Translations under genes and position numbers: made by a program | Notes under the pieces: generated by a model | Seen by the model: only the letters and a program-made list of their open reading frames with translations | Databases searched by the model: none | What the model was told of the DNA's origin: nothing | Assembly: GCF_030123065.1 (NCBI RefSeq) | Contig: NZ_CP126093.1 | Coordinates: forward strand, 35,001-99,000 | DNA from: Neobacillus sp. DY30 | GTDB taxonomy: Bacteria > Bacillota > Bacilli > Bacillales > Cytobacillaceae | Length of the DNA: 64,000 bases | Direction of reading: 5' to 3' | In this document: positions 48,627 through 57,808 of the stretch, in pieces | How positions within the stretch are numbered: position 1 is the stretch's first letter | Layout of the letters: each line of letters starts with the position of its first letter

Positions 48627-49583
48627 ATGTCGAATCAATACTTAGATCCAAACTTAAAGGTTTTCAGTCTAAATTCAAATCTACCTTTAGCGAGAGAGAT
48701 TGCCAAGGTTATTGGTGTGGAATTAGGAAAAAGCTCTGTAACAAGATTTAGTGACGGAGAAATTCAAATCAATATTGAAGAAAGTATCCGCGGCTGTGAT
48801 GTATATGTCATTCAATCGACTAGCTCACCTGTTAATGAAAACATCATGGAATTGTTAATTATGATTGACGCTTTAAAAAGAGCATCTGCTAAGACAATTA
48901 ATATTGTTATGCCGTATTATGGTTATGCCCGTCAGGACCGTAAAGCACGTGCTCGTGAGCCGATTACTGCTAAACTAGTGGCAAACCTTCTTGAAACTGC
49001 AGGGGCAACTCGCGTCATTTGCTTAGACTTACATGCTCCACAGATTCAAGGCTTCTTTGAAATTCCAACAGATCATTTAATGGGTGTACCAATTCTAGCG
49101 GATTATTTTAAGAAGAGAGAATTTAATGGTGACATTGTTATCGTCTCTCCTGACCATGGCGGTGTAACGAGAGCTCGGAAATTAGCTGAACGATTAAAGG
49201 CACCGATTGCGATTATTGACAAACGTCGTCCACGCCCAAATGTTGCAGAAGTAATGAATATTGTCGGTAATATCGAAGGTAAAATTGCTATCTTAATTGA
49301 TGACATCATTGACACAGCAGGGACCATCACACTTGCAGCAAATGCATTGGTAGAGAACGGGGCAAAAGAGGTATATGCTTGCTGTACACACCCTGTTTTA
49401 TCAGGTCCGGCGATGGATAGAATTCAAAATTCAAAAATTAAAGAATTAGTTATTACCAATTCTATCGCTATGCCAGAAGAGAAAAAGACAGATAAAATTA
49501 TTCAACTTTCTGTGGCACCTCTAATGGGCGAAGCGATTATCCGCGTCCATGAAGAACAATCTGTAAGTACATTATTTGATTAA
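48627..49583 (+). CDS. prs: Ribose-phosphate pyrophosphokinase
   Basis: Makes PRPP from ribose 5-phosphate and ATP. The 318-residue protein has [15 protein letters not shown], the [11 protein letters not shown] loop, and the PRPP-binding signature [17 protein letters not shown] and [15 protein letters not shown] 48627 is chosen because GGAGGG lies just upstream; an in-frame TTG (48615) overlaps that site. Cotranscribed with glmU. Confidence 0.97.
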   Translation: MSNQYLDPNLKVFSLNSNLPLAREIAKVIGVELGKSSVTRFSDGEIQINIEESIRGCDVYVIQSTSSPVNENIMELLIMIDALKRASAKTINIVMPYYGYARQDRKARAREPITAKLVANLLETAGATRVICLDLHAPQIQGFFEIPTDHLMGVPILADYFKKREFNGDIVIVSPDHGGVTRARKLAERLKAPIAIIDKRRPRPNVAEVMNIVGNIEGKIAILIDDIIDTAGTITLAANALVENGAKEVYACCTHPVLSGPAMDRIQNSKIKELVITNSIAMPEEKKTDKIIQLSVAPLMGEAIIRVHEEQSVSTLFD

Positions 49584-49606
49584 TCCCGTTCTTTTGTAAA
49601 AAAATT

Positions 49607-49632
49607 GTTTAGACCTTCCTGTTTTGGGGAAT
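49607..49632 (+). promoter_or_regulatory. Sigma-B promoter of ctc
   Basis: GTTTAG (49607-49612), 14-base spacer, GGGAAT (49627-49632), close to the sigma-B consensus GTTTAA-N12-14-GGGWAW. ctc is the prototype sigma-B gene. Confidence 0.75.
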
Positions 49633-49677
49633 TTTTATAGAGACAAGAAGAACAAAACTAGGAAGGTGACTAAACGC

Positions 49678-50313
49678 ATGAGTACCGTTTTACAAGCCAA
49701 GGAACGTAAGGAACTGCGCAGTTCGGAGTTAAGAAGGATTAGAGAAACAGGGAATATTCCTGCTGTAATATATGGTCGGAAGGTTGAAAGCAAACCTGTT
49801 TTCGTCAGTTCGGCTGACTTAACTAAAACAATTCGAGATGTTGGCAGGAATGGAGTAATTTCTCTTGATATAAACGGCAGTACGCATAATGTCGTATTAA
49901 CGGATTATCAAGAGGATTTTATTAAAAAGGAAATCATTCATGTCGATTTTCTAGCCGTTGATAAATCATCGAAGATTAACGTAACGGTAAGACTCGTCCT
50001 AACTGGCGATGCCGCTGGGGTAAAGGATGGAGGAGTTCTGCAGCAGTCTGTTCATGAATTATCGATTACCGCTACTCCAACAGAAATTCCACAGCAAATT
50101 GAAGTAGATGTAAGTAATCTTCAGGTGGGTGAAACGGTAAAGGTTTCCGATATCCTCTATCAAGGGTCTTTTACGATTAATCATGAAGAAGATGAAGTAA
50201 TCGCAAGCATTCTCCCTCCTCGTCAAGAAGAGGAAATCGATGCAGGTGAGCAGCAAGAAGGCGGTCACCCTGATAACGAAGAAGGCAGAGAAACAAATCC
50301 AACAGGCGAATAG
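49678..50313 (+). CDS. ctc: 50S ribosomal protein L25 / general stress protein Ctc
   Basis: A 211-residue TL5/CTC-type protein that binds 5S rRNA. The N-terminal L25 domain includes RKELRSSELRRIRETGNIPAVIYG and NVVLTDYQEDFIKKEIIHVDF; a second beta domain follows, ending in an acidic tail (about residues 185-211). ATG 49678 follows GGAAGGTGA; the frame continues upstream to 49624 without a ribosome binding site. A sigma-B promoter is present. Confidence 0.94.
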   Translation: MSTVLQAKERKELRSSELRRIRETGNIPAVIYGRKVESKPVFVSSADLTKTIRDVGRNGVISLDINGSTHNVVLTDYQEDFIKKEIIHVDFLAVDKSSKINVTVRLVLTGDAAGVKDGGVLQQSVHELSITATPTEIPQQIEVDVSNLQVGETVKVSDILYQGSFTINHEEDEVIASILPPRQEEEIDAGEQQEGGHPDNEEGRETNPTGE

Positions 50314-50347
50314 AAACGGGCAGCGCCAGCCGGACAATAAGTATTCG

Positions 50348-50377
50348 GACGTAATCCTCATAAGGGTTACGTCTTTT
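50348..50377 (+). terminator. Terminator after ctc
   Basis: GACGTAATCC and GGGTTACGTC form a 10-bp stem with one G-T pair, then TTTTGTC. Confidence 0.78.
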
Positions 50378-50476
50378 GTCGCATTTATCATTAAAAAGAC
50401 GTATTATTAAATGGGAGAGATGATGGTGCTCCGAAAATTACTAAACAGGTGGACTGGGCCGAAAGAGAGGGTAAGA

Positions 50477-51037
50477 ATGAAATTAATTGTTGGTTTAGGA
50501 AACCCTGGGAAGCAGTATGAAAATACGAGGCATAATATTGGATTTGAGGTCATTGATGAACTTGCGGATCAGTTAGATATCCCTTTAAATCAATCAAAAT
50601 TCAAAGGGCAATATGGAATTGGTTTTTATAAAGGTGAAAAAGTGATCTTACTAAAACCGCTGACATATATGAATCTCTCTGGAGAATCAATTAGAGCAAT
50701 CATGGACTATTATCAGATTGAGTTAGAAGAATTTGTAGTGATTTACGATGATCTTGACTTACCAGTCGGAAAAATCAGGCTCCGCCAAAAAGGAAGTGCT
50801 GGCGGGCATAATGGAATAAAATCTACAGTAGCACACCTTGGAACCCAAGAGTTTAACCGAATACGGATAGGAATTGACCGTCCTAGAAATGGTATGAAAG
50901 TTCCTGATTATGTGTTAGGACGTTTCAATGAAGACGATCTTCCATTAACAAAAGATGCTGTAAAAAAAAGTGCGGAAGCTTGTAAGACTTGGATAGAAAA
51001 GCCATTCTTACAGGTAATGAATGAATTTAATCAGTAA
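50477..51037 (+). CDS. pth: Peptidyl-tRNA hydrolase (SpoVC)
   Basis: Releases tRNA from prematurely dropped peptidyl-tRNA. The 186-residue protein starts [20 protein letters not shown], holding the catalytic His20 region, and has [12 protein letters not shown], the Asp-containing VVYDDLDLP-type segment and [14 protein letters not shown] 50477 lies 6 bases after GAGAGG; the longer frame to 50411 adds an unlikely 22 residues. Confidence 0.96.
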   Translation: MKLIVGLGNPGKQYENTRHNIGFEVIDELADQLDIPLNQSKFKGQYGIGFYKGEKVILLKPLTYMNLSGESIRAIMDYYQIELEEFVVIYDDLDLPVGKIRLRQKGSAGGHNGIKSTVAHLGTQEFNRIRIGIDRPRNGMKVPDYVLGRFNEDDLPLTKDAVKKSAEACKTWIEKPFLQVMNEFNQ

Positions 51038-51166
51038 TTGTTCATGAGACAACCTTTACTATCATAAAATAAAACAATTCTCTTCTGTGAAGGTATCAGA
51101 TGAATAACTTCCCTTTTCAACGTAAATACTATTATTAATAGTAGTAGAATAGGGAGGGTACCTAAA

Positions 51167-51397
51167 GTGGCCATTCATTACCATTGCCGTCATTGTGGCA
51201 CAAACCTAGGCTCCATTGAACAGTCATCCATACACAGCGAAGCACTTGGGCTTCATAAATTAACAGATGAAGAAAGACAAGAGATGGTCGCATACGATTT
51301 AGCTGGTAATATAAACATCACAGCGATATGTGAGGATTGTCAGGAGGCATTAGAAAGAAATCCAGAATATCACCAATATGATTTCCTTATTCATTAA
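51167..51397 (+). CDS. fin: Anti-sigma-F factor Fin (YabK)
   Basis: A 76-residue zinc-binding protein that shuts off sigma-F when sigma-G takes over in the forespore. The two CxxC pairs are CRHC near the N terminus and CEDC (ICEDCQEALE) near the C terminus. GTG start after AGGGAGGG. Order pth-fin-mfd equals B. subtilis. Confidence 0.92.
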   Translation: MAIHYHCRHCGTNLGSIEQSSIHSEALGLHKLTDEERQEMVAYDLAGNINITAICEDCQEALERNPEYHQYDFLIH

Positions 51398-51400
51398 ACA

Positions 51401-51427
51401 GCTTTGGAAGCTCTCCAAAGCATTTTT
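51401..51427 (+). terminator. Terminator after fin
   Basis: GCTTTGGA and TCCAAAGC form an 8-bp perfect stem with a 5-base loop, then ATTTTTC. Confidence 0.8.
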
Positions 51428-51497
51428 CTATTTTTTAAAATACCAACTCTAAAATTATCATACGAATAAAAGTTTCAAAGAGAGGAGGAACGGACTT

Positions 51498-54400
51498 TTG
51501 AAAGGTTTAAAATCATTATTTTTAGATCAAGAAGATATTCACTCTATAATCTCTGGAGTTCAGGAAGGCTTGAAGGAGCAGCTTATTGCTGGTTTATCCG
51601 GTTCATCAAGGACAGTGCTAACTGCTGCCATTTATGAGCAGATGAACAGACCTATTCTATTTATTACTCATAATCTCTTGCAAGCACAAAAACTCTATGA
51701 TGATATTGTAAATCTATTAAGTGAGGATGAAGTTTTTCTTTTTCCAGCAAATGAATTAATAGCCGCTGAGATGAGTATTGCGAGTCCAGAGTTAAAAGCA
51801 CAAAGGATCGACGCTTTAAACCATTTTAGTAAGAAAAACAAAGGGATTATTATCGTTCCTGTTGCTGGGCTAAGAAAAGTCATTCCTCCAAAAAACCTTT
51901 GGAAGAAACACCAGTTGACTTATAAAATTGGTGATGACCTTGAGGTAACGGATGTACTGACAACCTTTGTCAAGATGGGATATGTCCGAGTAGATATGGT
52001 ATCGACCCCAGGGGAGTTTAGTATTAGGGGCGGTATTATTGATATTTATCCGCTGACTGTGAGTAATCCGATAAGAATTGAATTATTTGATACCGAGATT
52101 GATTCAATCCGTTATTTTTCCTTAGAGGACCAGCGTTCCATTGAGAAAATAGGTGAAGTTTTAATTGGACCTGCTACGGAGGTTCTCTTTGAGGCAGAGA
52201 ATTATAGTAGGTTAATCGGTAACCTGGAGGATGGATTAGCTAAAAGCCTGCGAAAATTAAAGGACGATAAAGCTAAAATTCAGCTCTCACAAAATATAAG
52301 TTACGAGCTTGAGCAATTAAAAAATGGCCTTAAACCAGATCATGTATTTAAATATCTTTCACTGGCCTACGAAGGCGGTACTAGTTTACTAGACTATCTG
52401 CCTCCTAATGGAATGGTGTTTATTGATGAAATAAGCCGAGTACAAGAAATGAATGACTCATTAATAAAGGAAGAAGCAGAATGGTATACAGCCCTGCTTG
52501 GTGAAGGTCAAATTATACATGATTTGGCTATTTCCCATGATTTACACGGACTGCTTCATAAAAATGGGTTTCCAATTCTTTATATGAGTTTATTTCTTCG
52601 CCATGTTGCGAATACGAGTCCGCAAAATATTATCAATGTTTCCTGTAAACAAATGCAGAATTTCCATGGACAAATGCACTTGCTGAAGGCAGAAGTAGAC
52701 AGATGGAAAAAAGGAAATTATACGATTCTCTTTTTAGGACCAGATGATGAAAGAGTTAAAAAGTTAGAACGAGTTTTAGAGGATTATGAAATAGATGCCT
52801 CCATCGCACGCAGCGGTCAACAGCTCATACCGGGGAAAGTGCAGATTATGAAAGGGAATCTGCAAACTGGATTCGAGCTTTCGATTCAGAAATTGGCTGT
52901 CATTACAGAGGAAGAGCTTTTCACTAAACGAGTCAAAAAATCTGCCAACAGACAAAAGCTTTCAAATGCCGAAAGGATAAAGAGTTATTCAGAACTTAAG
53001 GTCGGAGATTATGTTGTCCATGTCAACCATGGAATCGGAAAATACCTAGGTATTGAAACCTTAATCATAAACGGTGTTCATAAGGATTATCTTCATATCC
53101 GTTATCATGGATCTGATAAACTTTATGTTCCAGTGGAACAAATTGATCTTGTTCAGAAATATGTAGCTTCAGAAGGCAAAGAGCCAAAGATATATAAACT
53201 TGGGGGCAGTGATTGGAAAAAAGTTAAAAAGAAAGTTCAATCCTCCGTTCAAGACATTGCAGATGATTTAATTAAACTCTATGCAGAACGGGAAGCAGCA
53301 GTAGGTTACGCCTTTTCTCCGGATGGGGACATGCAAAGGGAGTTTGAAACAGCTTTTCCATACCAGGAAACAGAGGACCAGCTCCGATCCATTCACGAGA
53401 TTAAAAAGGATATGGAAAGATCTAGACCAATGGATCGTTTGCTTTGTGGTGATGTAGGCTATGGAAAAACAGAGGTTGCAATTCGAGCTGCCTTCAAAGC
53501 TATAGCTGATGGTAAACAAGTGGCACTGCTGGTGCCAACAACCATTTTAGCGCAACAGCACTTTGAAACCATGCGGGAAAGATTCCAAGATTACCCGATT
53601 AATATCGGTTTATTAAGTCGCTTCCGTTCTAAAAAGCAGCAAACAGAAACGATAAAAGGATTAAAGGCAGGTACAGTTGATGTGGTAATTGGAACACATC
53701 GAATCCTTTCGAAAGATATCGTTTATCGTGATTTAGGTTTATTAATCATTGATGAAGAGCAGAGATTTGGGGTAACCCACAAAGAAAAGATAAAAAAGTT
53801 AAAAACAAATATTGACGTTTTGACATTAACGGCAACACCGATACCAAGAACGCTGCATATGTCTATGCTTGGTGTGCGCGATTTATCTGTAATTGAAACG
53901 CCGCCGGAGAACCGTTTTCCAGTTCAAACTTACGTAATGGAATACAATGGAGCACTTGTCAGAGAGGCAATCGAGAGAGAACTGGCACGTGATGGACAAG
54001 TGTATTTTCTATATAACAGAGTAGACGATATTGAACGGAAAGCCGAAGAAATCTCAATGCTGGTTCCTGATGCACGGGTAACCTTTGCACATGGACAAAT
54101 GTCAGAAAATGAATTGGAATCTGTTATGCTTAGCTTTTTGTCCGGTGAGTTTGATGTACTGGTTAGCACAACTATCATCGAGACCGGGGTAGATATTCCT
54201 AATGTCAACACGTTGATTGTCTATGATGCCGATCGTATGGGACTTTCACAGCTTTATCAGCTACGGGGGCGAGTCGGAAGGTCAAATCGTGTGGCATACG
54301 CTTATTTCACGCACCGGAAGGATAAGGTGTTGACAGAAGTAGCAGAAAAACGTTTACAAGCTATAAAGGAATTTACTGAGCTTGGTTCCGGATTTAAAAT

Positions 54401-55031
54401 TGCTATGCGTGACTTATCAATTCGGGGTGCAGGTAATTTACTAGGTGCACAACAGCATGGATTCATCGATTCAGTCGGATTTGATCTGTATTCTCAGATG
54501 CTTAAAGAAGCGATTGAGGAAAGAAAAGGCGATTTAAAAGCAGAGCAAAAAGCAACTGTTGAAATTGATTTGGAAATCGATGCCTATATCCCTGATACCT
54601 ACATTAAAGATGGTCATCAAAAGATTGAAATGTATAAGCGGTTTAGAGGCTTACAAACACTAGAAGACATTGAAGAACTACAAGCAGAAATGCTCGATCG
54701 TTTCGGAGAATATCCTGAAGAAGTCGACTATCTGTTCCAGGTGGCAGAAATGAAGGTGTATGCGCTTCTAGCGGGGGTTGAAAGTATTAAGCAGGCCAAA
54801 CAGGAAGTAACTATTTTAGTCAATGAACCAGTCAGCGCCACGATTGATGGACAAAAGGTCTTTGCGATGAGCAGTAAATATCCAAGAATGATTGGACTTG
54901 GAATGGAGGGCCAGAAACTTAAAATGACCCTTCAGACTAAAGGGGCCGACACTGCACATTGGTTAAATATAGCGTTTGAGATGATAAAGGGACTCCAAGC
55001 TGCAAAAAGAGGCCAGGAAAACCCTGTATAG
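51498..55031 (+). CDS. mfd: Transcription-repair coupling factor Mfd
   Basis: A 1177-residue DNA translocase that removes stalled RNA polymerase and recruits UvrA. Order: UvrB-like N-terminal module (to about 340), RNA polymerase-interacting CarD-like domain (LKVGDYVVHVNHGIGKYLGIETL, about 497-520), SF2 helicase with Walker A GDVGYGKTE, DEEQ box, TRG motif and QLRGRVGRS, and the C-terminal D7 domain. TTG start lies 7 bases after AGGAGGAA. Length matches B. subtilis Mfd (1177). Confidence 0.98.
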   Translation: MKGLKSLFLDQEDIHSIISGVQEGLKEQLIAGLSGSSRTVLTAAIYEQMNRPILFITHNLLQAQKLYDDIVNLLSEDEVFLFPANELIAAEMSIASPELKAQRIDALNHFSKKNKGIIIVPVAGLRKVIPPKNLWKKHQLTYKIGDDLEVTDVLTTFVKMGYVRVDMVSTPGEFSIRGGIIDIYPLTVSNPIRIELFDTEIDSIRYFSLEDQRSIEKIGEVLIGPATEVLFEAENYSRLIGNLEDGLAKSLRKLKDDKAKIQLSQNISYELEQLKNGLKPDHVFKYLSLAYEGGTSLLDYLPPNGMVFIDEISRVQEMNDSLIKEEAEWYTALLGEGQIIHDLAISHDLHGLLHKNGFPILYMSLFLRHVANTSPQNIINVSCKQMQNFHGQMHLLKAEVDRWKKGNYTILFLGPDDERVKKLERVLEDYEIDASIARSGQQLIPGKVQIMKGNLQTGFELSIQKLAVITEEELFTKRVKKSANRQKLSNAERIKSYSELKVGDYVVHVNHGIGKYLGIETLIINGVHKDYLHIRYHGSDKLYVPVEQIDLVQKYVASEGKEPKIYKLGGSDWKKVKKKVQSSVQDIADDLIKLYAEREAAVGYAFSPDGDMQREFETAFPYQETEDQLRSIHEIKKDMERSRPMDRLLCGDVGYGKTEVAIRAAFKAIADGKQVALLVPTTILAQQHFETMRERFQDYPINIGLLSRFRSKKQQTETIKGLKAGTVDVVIGTHRILSKDIVYRDLGLLIIDEEQRFGVTHKEKIKKLKTNIDVLTLTATPIPRTLHMSMLGVRDLSVIETPPENRFPVQTYVMEYNGALVREAIERELARDGQVYFLYNRVDDIERKAEEISMLVPDARVTFAHGQMSENELESVMLSFLSGEFDVLVSTTIIETGVDIPNVNTLIVYDADRMGLSQLYQLRGRVGRSNRVAYAYFTHRKDKVLTEVAEKRLQAIKEFTELGSGFKIAMRDLSIRGAGNLLGAQQHGFIDSVGFDLYSQMLKEAIEERKGDLKAEQKATVEIDLEIDAYIPDTYIKDGHQKIEMYKRFRGLQTLEDIEELQAEMLDRFGEYPEEVDYLFQVAEMKVYALLAGVESIKQAKQEVTILVNEPVSATIDGQKVFAMSSKYPRMIGLGMEGQKLKMTLQTKGADTAHWLNIAFEMIKGLQAAKRGQENPV

Positions 55032-55116
55032 TTAGGATAACTATGTAAATTGGCAGGGGTTAATTTTCTCCTTTAATAGGATAAATTTACTGTTTGTGAA
55101 AAAATATTGCGAATGT

Positions 55117-55145
55117 GTATATAACTTTCCAGATGAAAGATACTA
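55117..55145 (+). promoter_or_regulatory. Sigma-G-like promoter of spoVT
   Basis: GTATA (55117-55121), 17-base spacer, GATACTA (55139-55145); one mismatch in the -10 (G for C) to the sigma-G consensus. spoVT is a sigma-G gene in B. subtilis. Confidence 0.6.
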
Positions 55146-55233
55146 AGTTCAAAGTTGGTGATGATTCCATCTACAGGAAGGATTATCAAAACCAAGTTAG
55201 TAAAATCATCAGATGAAAGTGAGGCAACATTGG

Positions 55234-55770
55234 ATGAAAGCAACTGGAATAGTTCGTCGAATCGATGATTTGGGTCGTGTTGTCATTCCCAAAGAAATAC
55301 GCAGAACACTGCGTATCCGTGAGGGGGATCCGTTAGAGATCTTTGTGGATCGGGATGGAGAAGTTATTTTAAAGAAGTATTCACCAATCAGCGAGTTAAG
55401 CGATTTTGCCAAAGAGTATGCGGAAGCCCTTTTTGACAGCCTCGGGAACCCGGTATTAATTTGTGATAGGGATAGTTATATTGCAATAGCAGGAAGTTCT
55501 AAAAAAGATTATCTAAATAAAAATATAAGCGATTTAGTTGAGAAAACAATGGAAGACCGTAATTCGGTTCTTGTAACGCAGCAAGGCGATATTGCGTTAG
55601 CTGATGGCAACGATGAAACCATTTCATCTTATACAATTGGACCTATCATTGCAAATGGTGATCCAATTGGAGCCGTTATCATCTACTCAAAAGAAGGAAC
55701 TCTCGGTGAAGTAGAGAAAAAGGCTGTAGAAACTGCTGCTGGATTCTTAGCAAGACAAATGGAGTCTTAG
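55234..55770 (+). CDS. spoVT: Stage V sporulation regulator SpoVT
   Basis: A 178-residue forespore regulator with an N-terminal AbrB-type swapped-hairpin domain (MKATGIVRRIDDLGRVVIPK) and a C-terminal GAF-like domain (about 58-178). It modulates sigma-G genes. ATG 55234 is chosen by ribosome binding site GTGAGG and by matching the B. subtilis length; an upstream in-frame ATG at 55213 adds seven residues. Confidence 0.96.
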   Translation: MKATGIVRRIDDLGRVVIPKEIRRTLRIREGDPLEIFVDRDGEVILKKYSPISELSDFAKEYAEALFDSLGNPVLICDRDSYIAIAGSSKKDYLNKNISDLVEKTMEDRNSVLVTQQGDIALADGNDETISSYTIGPIIANGDPIGAVIIYSKEGTLGEVEKKAVETAAGFLARQMES

Positions 55771-55796
55771 AACTAATAATAACTCACAAATAAAAG

Positions 55797-55820
55797 AGAC
55801 AGCCTTCGCTGTCTTTTTTA
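55797..55820 (+). terminator. Terminator after spoVT
   Basis: AGACAGC-CTTC-GCTGTCT forms a 7-bp perfect stem, followed by TTTTTT. Confidence 0.85.
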
Positions 55821-55850
55821 TTTGTCTTGAAATTCAGCTCTACAAAGTGC

Positions 55851-56045
55851 ATAGTGCCGATAAATTAAGAGATCTGGGTTTAAGGGAACTATAAGTGTTT
55901 TATAGTGCCGATAAATTAAGAGATCTGGGTTTAAGGGAACTATAAGTGTTTTATAGTGCCGATAAATCAGGAGAGCAGGTTATATGGGAACAATTAGAGG
56001 CGCATAGTGCCGATAAATCAGGAGAGCCGAGTTTTACGGGGATAA
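55851..56045. repeat. Tandem array, four units of 51 bp
   Basis: Units begin at 55851, 55902, 55953 and 56004 with ATAGTGCCGATAAATYARGAGA. Units 1 and 2 are identical over all 51 bases; units 3 and 4 keep the first 22 bases and differ after. It fills most of the 410-base gap between spoVT and yabM together with the repeat that follows. Confidence 0.92.
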
Positions 56046-56130
56046 GGTCCCGTCAATAAGGTAAAGACCAACCTTCTTGCCGGACCGTCTTATACCTGCC
56101 GCCCCTAAACAGGCGCTTCCGCCTTTTATT
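56036..56130. repeat. Dispersed hairpin repeat, copy B
   Basis: Holds an imperfect hairpin (AAGGTCCCGTC and AATAAGGT pairing with ACCTT and GACCGTCTT) with the right frame CCTGCCGCCCCT and the end GGCGCTTCCGCC, matching the frame of the copies near 23700 and 61680. TTATAATAC just after it (about 56134-56142) may be the yabM -10. Confidence 0.6.
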
Positions 56131-56179
56131 CTATGTTATAATACTTTCGAGTTTAGGTTAGTCAGGAGATAAAAAATAA

Positions 56180-57802
56180 ATGAAGCATGTAAACCAATCT
56201 AAGGCTCTTTTTAGAGGGGCTTTTATTTTAGCGGTTGCAGCATTAGTAACAAAAATCCTAAGTGCTGTCTATCGGATTCCGTTTCAAAATATTGTTGATG
56301 ATGTTGGCTTTTACATATATCAGCAGGTATACCCGTTTTATGGTCTTGCCATGGTCTTGGCGACAACAGGTTTTCCGGTGGTGATTTCTAAGTTATATGC
56401 TGAACAAAAGGAAAAAGGTGACCATGAGAAAATAAGAGTGCTTTTATTTGTCTCGTTTATCATTTTACAGTTATTTGGAATTATATGTTTTCTTATACTA
56501 TATTTTGGAGCAGGTCATATTGCGAGTTGGATGAACGATGAGAAATTATCGATTCTGCTAAGGGTTGTCTCGATTGTTTTTTTATTATTTCCAATTACCT
56601 CTATTTTGAGAGGCTATTACCAGGGGAAGGGAGATATGATTCCAACTGCTCTATCGCAGGTAGGTGAACAATTAATAAGAGTTTTCACCATTCTCATATT
56701 GGCATATGTTCTAACGGAGTTAGGCTATTCGCTGTATCTAGTCGGCGGCGGTGCCATGTTTGGGTCAATTACCGGAAGTATGGTTTCAGCCATTATTTTG
56801 TTTACATTCCTTTGGATTCGTAAAGAATGGGGAATGATTGCTCCTCGAAAAGGAATGCTGTTGGACTATTTTCCAGAAGCAGGCATGATTGTAAAAAAAC
56901 TGACGTATCAAGGTCTTACGATTTGTATAAGTGGTATGCTGATGATTTTCATTCAGATGGCTGACGCATTGAATCTATACTCTTTACTTACAGAAAATGG
57001 ATATGAAAAAGAAATGGCCAAAAGAATAAAGGGAATATTTGACCGTGGGCAGCCATTAATCCAGTTAGGGACCATTGTAGCTGCATCCATGTCCTTATCA
57101 CTTGTACCGTTAATAACAAGTGCAAGAATACAAAAGGATGTTTCTTTCTTACAGGATAAAATTCAATTGGCTGTACGAATCGCTGTCGTCATTGGTGTCG
57201 GCGCTTCTTTTGGGCTTTGGGCCATAATTGAACCAGCCAATATTATGTTATTTGAAAATAACTCAGGTTCAGCAGTATTAGGAATGCTTAGCTTTGTTAT
57301 TCTCCTAAGCTCAATCATTACAACACTAATTGCCATTATGCAGGGGCTGGGATCATTGCTTTTTCCTGCAGCGGCAGTTTTAGCAACCTTACCATTAAAG
57401 TACGTTTTAAATCATTTTTTAGTCCCCGTATTTGGGACAATGGGGGCCGCTTATGCAACCATCATCACGTTATTTTTTGCATGCTGCCTTCTTTATATAA
57501 AATTTAAAAAAATGCAGCCGATAGAGCTGCTATCGTTTCATTTCCTTCGAACCGTTTTAGCAGCTGCTCTCACGATGGTGCTCCTTCTTAAAGGCTTTCT
57601 AGCCATCACAAATATGATCACGATACCAGTTGAAATACAGAGGATAATGGCAGCCATTCAGGCGCTCGGGGGAGCATTATCCGGAGGGTTCGTTTTTTTA
57701 TTTATCATAATCAGAGGAGGCGTCTTTAAGGAGAAAGAATTAACACTATTTCCTTTCGGCAGCAAATTAAGCCTTTTATTACCTAAGAAGAATAGGAGTT
57801 AG
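56180..57802 (+). CDS. yabM: MOP-superfamily flippase YabM (SpoVB/MurJ-like)
   Basis: A 540-residue membrane protein with about 14 helices of the oligosaccharide flippase (MurJ/SpoVB/Wzx) type. The N-terminal FRGAFILAVAALVTKILSAVYRIPFQNIVD and GYYQGKGDMIPTALSQVGEQ are typical. Likely moves lipid-linked wall or polysaccharide precursors across the membrane. AGGAGAT precedes the ATG. yabN follows after 6 bases. Confidence 0.93.
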   Translation: MKHVNQSKALFRGAFILAVAALVTKILSAVYRIPFQNIVDDVGFYIYQQVYPFYGLAMVLATTGFPVVISKLYAEQKEKGDHEKIRVLLFVSFIILQLFGIICFLILYFGAGHIASWMNDEKLSILLRVVSIVFLLFPITSILRGYYQGKGDMIPTALSQVGEQLIRVFTILILAYVLTELGYSLYLVGGGAMFGSITGSMVSAIILFTFLWIRKEWGMIAPRKGMLLDYFPEAGMIVKKLTYQGLTICISGMLMIFIQMADALNLYSLLTENGYEKEMAKRIKGIFDRGQPLIQLGTIVAASMSLSLVPLITSARIQKDVSFLQDKIQLAVRIAVVIGVGASFGLWAIIEPANIMLFENNSGSAVLGMLSFVILLSSIITTLIAIMQGLGSLLFPAAAVLATLPLKYVLNHFLVPVFGTMGAAYATIITLFFACCLLYIKFKKMQPIELLSFHFLRTVLAAALTMVLLLKGFLAITNMITIPVEIQRIMAAIQALGGALSGGFVFLFIIIRGGVFKEKELTLFPFGSKLSLLLPKKNRS

Positions 57803-57808
57803 AAAACC

